A stretch of DNA of 64,000 bases from CAVZBT01 sp963773605. GTDB lineage: Bacteria > Acidobacteriota > UBA6911. Both the position numbers and the translations under genes were made by a program. How positions within the stretch are numbered: position 1 is the first letter of the stretch; each line of letters opens with the position of its first letter. The stretch covers positions 372,001-436,000 of the forward strand of contig CAVZBT010000002.1 in NCBI GenBank assembly GCA_963773605.1. The letters run 5' to 3'. This document shows positions 1-7,312 of the stretch, in pieces. The notes below the pieces were generated by a model that was given only the letters and a program-made list of their open reading frames with translations, did no database searches and had not been told where the DNA came from.

Positions 1-191
1 TGCAAAAACCACAGGGGTGCGCCCAGGGTGCGGCGCCGGACAAAAAATTAGACCCGCTGCTCACGCTCGTCTGCCTCGCTGCCGGCCGGCTTCTTGTTGG
101 GGGAAGGGAGCCGGTTGACGGCCTACTGGTGCGCGCCAGGGTACAAGGTGACCTCGCTGCTGCGGGCACCTCGTTTGATTCGACTGTAGTT

Positions 192-2330
192 TCACAGGTA
201 CAGCCTGTAGGTTATCTTGAAGATCTCGGCACGCTGGCCGAGCATCCATCCGGTAGAGTTGTCGATCCGGCGCTCGTTGTAGACGAAGTAGATGTTGGAA
301 TCCCTAGCGTATAAGATGCGGAGGACTATGTTGGCTGAGAACTCCTGAGTGGTGCTGTTCCATTGCAGCAGGCCGTTGATGCTGACATCGGGATTGAAGG
401 CATAGTTCACGCGCAGACGCGCCACGCTGGTGCTGAAGTTACCTTGCGGGAGTCTTACCCTGTCGTATTGGTATTCGGCCGTAGTGCGGAGATGACGGGA
501 ATAATGTATTGTGTTGGAAAGAACGACCTCTTTCTGATTTCCCCCGTAAAAACTCCCCCGCGAAAAGGAGCTTTTATATGACAGGCGCCGACTGGTTGCC
601 GATTGCCAGTTTATCGTTTGGGTCTGAAAACCATAGGCTGCCAGGGGAATTATGACGGAAGGCATGATCTTGAAGTCTTGCGTGAGTTGCTCAAAAGTGC
701 GGGAGAGGGTGAAGTCCAAGTGAGAACCGGAAGGAAGCACGTTGCTCGCCTGGAGTGATGCGAGGCGGGTCAATAAGCGGCTGTCAGTATCAGTCAGGTA
801 GGTAAAGCCGCCGGTCAGGTCCACGTTCCGGCTCCAATCCCTGTTGAGGCGCCAGCGACGGCGGGCCGTGGCCGTGAGATCCCGGATGTTCTCCCGCTTG
901 ACATAGCCGATGCCGGGATCAAAACCCGCACCCACGGTTTTTCCGGAAAGCGTCAGACTCAAGGGATCCGTCTGGTAATCAAGAGCGAGATTGTGCGCTA
1001 CCGCATTCCCCGTGATACCGGAGCCGCGGGTGGCGGCGATGAAGCCTTTCAACCGCAGGTTGGACGTCAGATAGAGGCTCGTGTCCACTCCGAAGACGTG
1101 ATTGTCGTATCCCGCACGGCTGGCATTCGTGAAGATCGCTCCGAGAGTCGAGCGGCCTCTCAGGCCGCGGCGGACCCGCACTACGGAGTAATTGGTCGCT
1201 TCCTGCACCGGTGAATCCTTGGTCTCCATTGTCATGAAACCGACGTCAAACCTGTCGATCTTGCCCGTGAGTCGCGCGCCGCCCCAAATGGGGACTGCCT
1301 GCCCCTCGGCGATCCCAATGCGCCGGCTGAAGAAAATCTGCGTATCTTTTGCCACACCGAAATCGAAGAGGCTGGCTGACTCCAGAAAAAACTCCCGCTT
1401 CTCCGGAAAGAACAGGCTGAACCGCGTCAGATTCACCTGGGTGTCATCGGCCTCGACTTGGGCGAAATCCGTGTTGGCGGTCAGATCCAGCGTCATGTTC
1501 GAGCCCATGACATACTTGACGTCGAGACTGGGCTCCAGATCATACTTGGGATCGGTCAGCTCTGCGGACTGGAGCCGTGTGGGGACGAGAGCGGGGATCA
1601 CCTGCAGATTGCGCGGCTGGCGCAGGTCTGCGAATCCCGAGATATCGCCGGAGTAGCCAAGGTGGGAGTGATCGTACTGCTTGGGCACGGGCGACCAGTA
1701 ATCGTTCTCCTGATTGTACTGGATGCGCCTTTGCACCTGTAATCCCCAAACGTCACGCCCAGGCTGAAAGCGCAGGACGCGGACCGGAATGCGATACTCG
1801 GCACACCACCCATCCGGCTGTATAGTTGTGCGCACGTCCCAGACTTCATTCCAGTCGTCGTTGAATCCCTTATAGCCGTCAATCTGGGTGTCGAGCTTGG
1901 CGCCGTTGGGATTGGTGAGAAAGACGGAGCCTCGGAGGTGATCGTGAAATGTGTCGAAGATCAGTTCGATCGTGTCGTCCAGAAAGGGACTGTCTTCGTG
2001 TCGCAGTTTGTTGTGGGTAATGGTGGCCGGATCCTGCTTCATGTAGGCCGCGGCATAGATGTTGTGATCATCTCGCAAGAGGCGAATTTCTGTAACGGCG
2101 GTGGCCGGTACGTCACTGTAGGGAATCCTCTGGACAAAGTCGGTCAGCACTTCCGCTTCTCGCCATACGGGATCATCCAGGAGCCCGTCGATAACCGGCG
2201 GTTTGGTTATCTTTACCACGTGAGCGTGACGAGTCTTGGACGGGTCCGCTGCTGCGAGGACAGCCACCGCAAAAATCCCGACAGCCAAAAATGGCAAGAC
2301 CCCCTGCACTGACGCACGCCGTAACCACAT
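192..2330 (-). CDS. DUF5916 outer-membrane protein with N-terminal CBM9-like domain
   Basis: 712 aa. A signal peptide (MWLRRASVQGVLPFLAVGIF, cleaved near ALAAADP) is followed at about residues 40-240 by a CBM9-like sugar-binding fold (KPPVIDGLLDDPVW; DDTIELIFDTFHDH; NPNGAKLDTQIDG). The rest is a DUF5916 region with the hallmark FSLFFPEKREFFLES near residue 310 and a C-terminal series of amphipathic strands ending in YRLYL, as expected of an outer-membrane beta-barrel. The family is common in Acidobacteriota and Bacteroidota next to glycan or peptide uptake genes, but its exact substrate is unknown. No strong ribosome site precedes the ATG. A close paralog starts at 63012, so two copies frame the window. 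The identification is by motif; the transport or binding role is inference. Confidence 0.9.
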   Translation of the reverse strand: MWLRRASVQGVLPFLAVGIFAVAVLAAADPSKTRHAHVVKITKPPVIDGLLDDPVWREAEVLTDFVQRIPYSDVPATAVTEIRLLRDDHNIYAAAYMKQDPATITHNKLRHEDSPFLDDTIELIFDTFHDHLRGSVFLTNPNGAKLDTQIDGYKGFNDDWNEVWDVRTTIQPDGWCAEYRIPVRVLRFQPGRDVWGLQVQRRIQYNQENDYWSPVPKQYDHSHLGYSGDISGFADLRQPRNLQVIPALVPTRLQSAELTDPKYDLEPSLDVKYVMGSNMTLDLTANTDFAQVEADDTQVNLTRFSLFFPEKREFFLESASLFDFGVAKDTQIFFSRRIGIAEGQAVPIWGGARLTGKIDRFDVGFMTMETKDSPVQEATNYSVVRVRRGLRGRSTLGAIFTNASRAGYDNHVFGVDTSLYLTSNLRLKGFIAATRGSGITGNAVAHNLALDYQTDPLSLTLSGKTVGAGFDPGIGYVKRENIRDLTATARRRWRLNRDWSRNVDLTGGFTYLTDTDSRLLTRLASLQASNVLPSGSHLDFTLSRTFEQLTQDFKIMPSVIIPLAAYGFQTQTINWQSATSRRLSYKSSFSRGSFYGGNQKEVVLSNTIHYSRHLRTTAEYQYDRVRLPQGNFSTSVARLRVNYAFNPDVSINGLLQWNSTTQEFSANIVLRILYARDSNIYFVYNERRIDNSTGWMLGQRAEIFKITYRLYL

Positions 2331-2420
2331 GACTAGCCCGACTTTCGCATTAGGGGACGCCCGTTTCTCATGCCGCAGGCCTCACGCCCGGTCCGGATAC
2401 ACCTGAGTCTGGACAAGTCG

Positions 2421-3500
2421 GTAGGTTCGGCCGAAGTGCGGCGACGAGCCGCACTCCACACACGTTGGTTGTGGCCGGGCGACGGTATTACGCTCCGCGC
2501 TTTTTTTTGGAGTGCGGTGCCCGGCGGCCCCGGCACCGCTTTCGCGGTTGCACTGTATCGGTAGGTTCGGCCGTAGTGCGGCGCCCAGGCGCCGCACCCA
2601 AAGCGGCGTCGAGCCGCCGCACTCCACACAAGTTGGTTTGGCTGGGCGACGGTATTACGCTCCGCGCTTTTTTTGGAGTGCGGTGCCCTCGGCACCGCTT
2701 TCGCGGTTGCACTGTATCGGTAGGTTCGGCCGTAGTGCGGCGCCCAGGCGCCGCACCCAAAGCGGCGTCGAGCCGCCGCACTCCACACAAGTTGGTTTGG
2801 CTGGGCGACGATATTACGCTCCGCGTTTTTTGGAGTGCGGTGCCCCGGCACCGCGTTCGCGGTTGCACTGTATCGGTAGGTTCGGCCGTAGTGCGGCGCC
2901 CAGGCGCCGCACCCAAAGCGGCGTCGAGCCGCCGCACTCCACACAAGTTGGTTTGGCTGGGCGACGGTATTACGCTCCGCGTTTTTTGGAGTGCGGTGCC
3001 CCGGCACCGCGTTCGCGGTTGCACTGTATCGGTAGGTTCGGCCGTAGTGCGGCGCCCAGGCGCCGCACCCAAAGCGGCGTCGAGCCGCCGCACTCCACAC
3101 AAGTTGGTTTGGCCGGGCGACGGTATTACGCTCCGCGCTTTTTTTTGGAGTGCGGTGCCTCGGCACCGCGTTCGCGGTTGCACTGTATCGGTAGGTTCGG
3201 CCGTAGTGCGGCGCCCAGGCGCCGCACCCAAAGCGGCGTCGAGCCGCCGCACTCCACACAAGTTGGTTTGGCCGGGCGACGGTATTACGCTCCGCGTTTT
3301 TTGGAGTGCGGTGCCCCGGCACCGCTTTCGCGGTTGCACTGTATCGGTAGGTTCGGCCGTAGTGCGGCGCCCAGGCGCCGCACCCAAAGCGGCGTCGAGC
3401 CGCCGCACTCCACACAAGTTGGTTGTGGCCGGGCGACGGCATTACGCTCCGCGTTTTTTGGAGTGCGGTGCTTCGGCACCGCTTTTGCGGTTCCACTGTA
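2421..3500. repeat. Seven-copy tandem array of ~156-bp palindromic units (family A)
   Basis: The motif GTAGGTTCGGCCGTAGTGCG or a one-base variant recurs at 2421, 2561, 2720, 2876, 3032, 3191 and 3347, giving spacings of 140, 159, 156, 156, 159 and 156. Each full unit holds three inverted repeats: GTGCGGCGCC-ca-GGCGCCGCAC, GCGGC-GTCGA-GCCGC and GCGGTGCC-CC-GGCACCGC. A T-run follows GCTCCGCG and varies from about 6 to 8, which explains part of the 156/159 difference. The first unit lacks the GGCGCC hairpin. Long reading frames stay open across the array on both strands because the unit has few stop codons. They repeat the same residues each unit and are not genes. Single copies of the same unit lie in intergenic gaps elsewhere in the window. 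Confidence 0.97.
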
Positions 3501-3642
3501 AAGGACTTTCCGCCGATGATTCAGGCAAGAATCAAGCCGAGGAGTGACTTCTTCGCCGGTCCGGGGTTAGGATCTATCGTAGATGCTGTGGCGTTCGTCC
3601 CGATCCGCTTCCCGCAATCTCTCCTGCTTAGCTGGATGGTGC

Positions 3643-3698
3643 CCAAAAACTTCGAGGCCAGAAGCGAAGGCGAGAATATTCTCGCCTTCCTTCTGGCC
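3643..3698 (-). terminator. Hairpin terminator of the Gfo/Idh/MocA gene
   Basis: A near-perfect inverted repeat spans 3656-3698: arms of about 21 nt beginning GGCCAGAAG and ending CTTCTGGCC, with one bulged base and a 24-nt perfect palindrome at its centre (3666-3689). On the minus strand it is followed by TCGAAGTTTTTGGG. It lies about 60 bp past the stop codon of the minus-strand gene ending at 3756, so it fits a Rho-independent terminator. The almost loop-free centre could also act as a cruciform. Confidence 0.7.
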
Positions 3699-3755
3699 CC
3701 GTTCGAGCAACCTCGAGAAATGCGGCTTCGAAGCTACAACTTCACCCTCCAAGCC

Positions 3756-5237
3756 TCAAAGCTGCGGACTCGACTTCAGGATGCCCTCCCATTCCTTCCG
3801 GTATGGACGCCGGATGAACTGGCTGGCTTCCGGTGCGTTGCGGCAGCGCAAGTTGACGTGGTCCCACTCCAGTTTCTTCCCGGTGCGGTAGGCCACGTTG
3901 CCCAGGTGGTTCGACTGAGTGACCCAGCTGGAATACTGGAAGTTCGAGCCGGGCGCCGGGCCCTGGCCCTTGCACGCCTGGATCCACTCGATGTAGTGGC
4001 CGGGCGAACGGGGCAGCGTCTCCGGCGGCATCTGGTAGTCCTTGAACTGCTCTTCCGGCAGCAACTTCAGGCCGCCGCCGGTGGACAGCATGCCCTTGTC
4101 GCCGATGAACAGCGCCGCGCGGTCAGTCTGAGGAATCTTGCCTTCGCGCCACAGCGGCGGCTTGGCGTCGCCCTGGTACCAGACGAGCTTGACCGGCGGG
4201 GCCGAGCCCCGGGCCGGGAACTCATAGGTCACCGTCAATGTTGCCGGCGCCAGATCCGGGTGGGCCTTGCCCATCGGGGACACGGCCTCGACCGTCAGCG
4301 GCTGAGTGAGGTCCAGCACGTGGAACGCAGCGTCGTTGTCGTGGCCGCCGAGGTCGCTCATGGTGCCGTTGCCGAAGTCCCACCACCGGTACCAGCGCGG
4401 TCCGGGCAGGTAGGTCGCGTGGAACGGCCGCATCGGCGCAGGCCCGATCCACAGGTCCCAGGAGATGTTTGCCGGGACGGGCATCTCTTCCTTGAACCGC
4501 TCGGTGATCTGGATGCCGTTGTAGAACCCGTGCGGCTTGTCGAACTTTTCGGCCGACGCGGCGTCCTGCAACCCCCAGGCGCGACCCGCCCAGACGTGGA
4601 CCTCGCGGACCGGCCCGATGGCGCCGGCCATGATCAGTTCCTTGATCTGGCGGCGGACCGGCGACGCGTGACCCCCGTTGCCCGTCTGCGTGGCGAGCTT
4701 CGGGTACTTCGCGGCGGTCTCGCGAATGAACCTCGCCTCCCAGATGTCATGGGTGAGCGGCTTCTCGCAGTAGACGTGCTTGCCGTGGGTCAAGGCAAGG
4801 TACGTCGCAAGGGTGTGGGTGTGCTCGCACGTGCTGATCATGACGGCGTCGAAGTCGTTCGGGCTGTCGAAAACCTTGCGGAAATCGTTGTACTTCTTGG
4901 CGTTCGGGAACCGCAGGGCGGCGGCGTCCACGGCGTCCTGGTTGACGTCGCAGAGGACCGTGATGTTCTCGGCCGGGATGCCCTTGGGCGGCCCGGGCGG
5001 GGGCGCGGCTTCGGCGCCACCTCCGCCAGCCCCACGGCGGGCTCCACCGTCGCCATTCATGTTTGCAGTCGCGCGGCCGCCGCAGGCGATCATCGCGATG
5101 TTCAGCTTGTTGTTGAGGTTCTGGCCCCGCAGAAATGCCGGCGCACCAGTGATCACGCCGGCGGCGGCCAGGGCGCCGCCGAATTCGCGTCGGGTCATCT
5201 GACGCTGTAGCGTCTTCTTGATGGTTTTTTCCTGCAT
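3756..5237 (-). CDS. Tat-exported Gfo/Idh/MocA-family oxidoreductase
   Basis: 493 aa from the chosen ATG at 5237, which has AAAGGGA about 9 nt upstream; an in-frame ATG at 5279 is possible. A twin-arginine signal (MTRREFGGALAAAG) leads into a Rossmann fold (LNIAMIACGGRA) and the family's EKPLTHD segment near residue 165. The C-terminal half is the usual alpha/beta dimerisation domain. A Gly/Pro/Ala-rich stretch (RRGAGGGGAEAAPPPG) is inserted in the nucleotide-binding domain. Such exported members use tightly bound NAD(P)(H) to oxidise or cleave sugars in the periplasm; the substrate here is unknown. It is transcribed alone, with a hairpin terminator downstream and a divergent gene upstream. 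Confidence 0.9.
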   Translation of the reverse strand: MQEKTIKKTLQRQMTRREFGGALAAAGVITGAPAFLRGQNLNNKLNIAMIACGGRATANMNGDGGARRGAGGGGAEAAPPPGPPKGIPAENITVLCDVNQDAVDAAALRFPNAKKYNDFRKVFDSPNDFDAVMISTCEHTHTLATYLALTHGKHVYCEKPLTHDIWEARFIRETAAKYPKLATQTGNGGHASPVRRQIKELIMAGAIGPVREVHVWAGRAWGLQDAASAEKFDKPHGFYNGIQITERFKEEMPVPANISWDLWIGPAPMRPFHATYLPGPRWYRWWDFGNGTMSDLGGHDNDAAFHVLDLTQPLTVEAVSPMGKAHPDLAPATLTVTYEFPARGSAPPVKLVWYQGDAKPPLWREGKIPQTDRAALFIGDKGMLSTGGGLKLLPEEQFKDYQMPPETLPRSPGHYIEWIQACKGQGPAPGSNFQYSSWVTQSNHLGNVAYRTGKKLEWDHVNLRCRNAPEASQFIRRPYRKEWEGILKSSPQL

Positions 5238-5634
5238 GGTGTGTTTCCCTTTGGTTAATAGGTGAAATAACTTCGACATCCAGCTTCAGCCGGGATTCCT
5301 TGATGAGAGAATTCCACTTCCCGCGAATGATCGCGAGACCATTATGTATGGGTCCGGACGGCCGATACTACTCCAGGACGAGCCCAAAAGGCTATAGAGA
5401 CGCGGTATTCGACTGCGAATCCTCGTCCGGGTCGGCTCACGGCTCCGCGGTTCGGCCCCGCTGTCTGTTTGAATCCGAGTTGAGCGACGCGCTCTCAGTC
5501 GATCCAGGGGAATTGATGGGCCGCGATCGCCACCAACCGCCAGGACGCGTCGAGCCGCCGCGGCCCACACGAGCGATCCTCAAAAGCGAATGCGGGTGGT
5601 AGAATCCGAAAAACCTGTCGTCAGGGGGCATGAG
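5238..5634. other. Divergent intergenic region with one family B palindrome
   Basis: This region separates two divergent genes. It holds a family B palindrome at 5541-5570 (GACGCGTCGAGCCGCCGCGG followed by CCCAC) and a possible -10 box TAGAAT at 5600-5605, 29 bp before the plus-strand start. I see no gene and no convincing -35 box. Confidence 0.5.
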
Positions 5635-7113
5635 ATGGAAGACCTGCTGATGTGCCTGTTGCTCGCCGTTTTTGCCCAGTCGCAAGCCCCGGTCATGCTG
5701 TTTACGTCTTCGGGAGACGTCGGCAAGGTCGGGTCCCCCGGATCGCTCGCCTACGACCGCCAGGCGAACGCCTACCGCATTACGGCAAGCGGGGCGAACA
5801 TCTGGGACAACACCGATGGGTTCTACTATGCGCGCAAGGAGGTGCGCGGCGACGTCAGCCTTACCGCCGCCATCGACTGGACCACCCCGGGCGGAAATGA
5901 GCACAAGAAGGCCGGACTGATGCTCAGGGCCGGCCTGGGCCCCGACGACCCGCACGCCAGCGTGATGCTCCACGCCGACGGCCTCATCTCCCTGCAGTAC
6001 CGGCGCGCGAAGGGTGGGCCGACGCTCGAGATCCGCGCGCCCTTGAAGGCAAAGACGGCGCGGGTGCGGTTGGCGCGCCACGGCGACGTCATCTCCCTCG
6101 AGGCGGCGCCGGCAGGCGCCGATCTCCAGCCGATGGGCGCTCTCACGGTCCAGCTCCCGGAGAAAGTCCAGGCGGGACTGTCCGTGTGCGCCCACGACGA
6201 TGCGGACCGCCAGACAGCCGTGTTCAAGGAAGTGGGGCTCGAGGAAATCGGGACGGTGCCGGCCAAAGCGCGCGCCATCGAGAGCACACTCGAAACCGTC
6301 GACGTCCAGACCGGCGAGCGCCGGATTGTCTACCGCGCCCTCCAGCACTTCGAGGCGCCGAACTGGACCCGGGACGGCCGGACTCTCTATTTCAACGGCG
6401 GCGGCAAGATCTACCGCCTGCCGGCCGCCGGCGGCACGCCCAAGGTCGTCCCGACGGGCGAGGTGATCGTAAACAACGACCACGGCTTGTCCCCGGACGG
6501 CAAACTGCTCGCTATCAGCGGCCGCATCGGGAAGGGGGAATCGCAGATCTACATGCTTCCGGCGGAGGGGGGCACGCCGCGGCTCGTGATGCCCAGCATG
6601 CCAAGCTACTGGCATGGCTGGTCTCCCGACGGCAACGTGCTCGCGTACTGCGCCAGCCGCAAAGGCGAGTACGATATCTACACCGTTCCGGCGCAAGGCG
6701 GGGAGGAGAGCCGCCTCACCACCGCGACGGGCCTTGACGACGGGCCGGAGTACTCGCCCGACGGCCGGTTCATCTATTTCAACTCCGAACGGAGCGGACT
6801 CATGCGGATATGGCGGATGCGCCCGGACGGCAGCGCCCAGGAGATGTTCTCGCGCGGGCCGGATTCGGCCGACTGGTTCGCCCACCCCTCCCCGAATGGC
6901 AAGTGGATCGTGTACCTGTCCTACGAGCCAACGGTAAAGGGACACCCGGCCAACAAGGATGTGACCCTTCAGCTTGTGCCGGCCGAAGGGGGCGTGCCAC
7001 GCACGGTGGCAAGCCTGTTCGGCGGCCAGGGCACGATCAATGTGCCGTCATGGTCCCCGGACAGCCGGCGCGTCGCCTTCGTCAGCTACCGCCTCGCCGC
7101 CCCGCCCCGCTGA
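5635..7113 (+). CDS. Exported TolB-type beta-propeller protein with N-terminal jelly-roll domain
   Basis: 492 aa. The ATG at 5635 is preferred because of CAGGGGG just upstream; an earlier in-frame start at 5590 lacks one. A short hydrophobic leader (LLMCLLLAVFAQ) is followed at about 25-200 by a concanavalin-like domain related to DUF1349 (GFYYARKEVRGD; HKKAGLMLRAG). From about 220 there are WD40/PD40 propeller blades with repeated WSPDG, LSPDG and YSPDGRFIYFNS motifs, as in TolB. Proteins of this build are envelope-located and usually of unknown ligand; binding of carbohydrate or protein partners is inference. The gene is followed by family B palindromes and then the M48 gene on the same strand. 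Confidence 0.82.
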   Translation: MEDLLMCLLLAVFAQSQAPVMLFTSSGDVGKVGSPGSLAYDRQANAYRITASGANIWDNTDGFYYARKEVRGDVSLTAAIDWTTPGGNEHKKAGLMLRAGLGPDDPHASVMLHADGLISLQYRRAKGGPTLEIRAPLKAKTARVRLARHGDVISLEAAPAGADLQPMGALTVQLPEKVQAGLSVCAHDDADRQTAVFKEVGLEEIGTVPAKARAIESTLETVDVQTGERRIVYRALQHFEAPNWTRDGRTLYFNGGGKIYRLPAAGGTPKVVPTGEVIVNNDHGLSPDGKLLAISGRIGKGESQIYMLPAEGGTPRLVMPSMPSYWHGWSPDGNVLAYCASRKGEYDIYTVPAQGGEESRLTTATGLDDGPEYSPDGRFIYFNSERSGLMRIWRMRPDGSAQEMFSRGPDSADWFAHPSPNGKWIVYLSYEPTVKGHPANKDVTLQLVPAEGGVPRTVASLFGGQGTINVPSWSPDSRRVAFVSYRLAAPPR

Positions 7114-7284
7114 CGCCAGGTGGGCGGGGCGGGCCGACCCGCCCAATCAGCGGCAGGTCGATCGGGCTTCCCACCGATTGCGCAACACTCTCGGGGCCGC
7201 GCAGGGTGGGCTATAACCGAGGTTATCGGGATATCCTCCGGTTGGGCTAATTCCGGGGCCGCGGCGGGCCGACGCGGCCCACTT
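7104..7284. repeat. Two family B palindromes between genes
   Basis: Two copies of the second repeat family lie here: GGGCGGGCCGACCCGCCC at about 7124-7142, and GGGGCCGCGGCGGGCCGACG leading to CGGCCCAC at 7256-7282. The second is preceded by GGTTGGGCTAATTCC, close to GGTTGAGCTGATTCC before the copy at 28160, so the repeated unit is longer than the palindrome itself. Confidence 0.7.
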
Positions 7285-7312
7285 GACCCGGATCTTTTTC
7301 GGTATCGATACC

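Noticed and set aside
2421..3500. CRISPR array
   Set aside because: Unit length is 140-159 bp with no unique spacers; the whole unit is repeated and no cas genes are near.
2333..3547. Open frames of more than 300 codons on both strands across the tandem array
   Set aside because: They repeat the same ~52 residues each unit (VWSAAARRRFGCGAWAPHYG-like) in every frame because the palindromic unit is stop-poor. No start signals, and both strands are equally open, so they are artefacts of the repeat.
3423..5210. 595-codon open frame on the plus strand
   Set aside because: It is antisense to the Gfo/Idh/MocA gene, has an Arg/Val/Leu-rich composition typical of GC-rich shadow frames and no recognisable domain.
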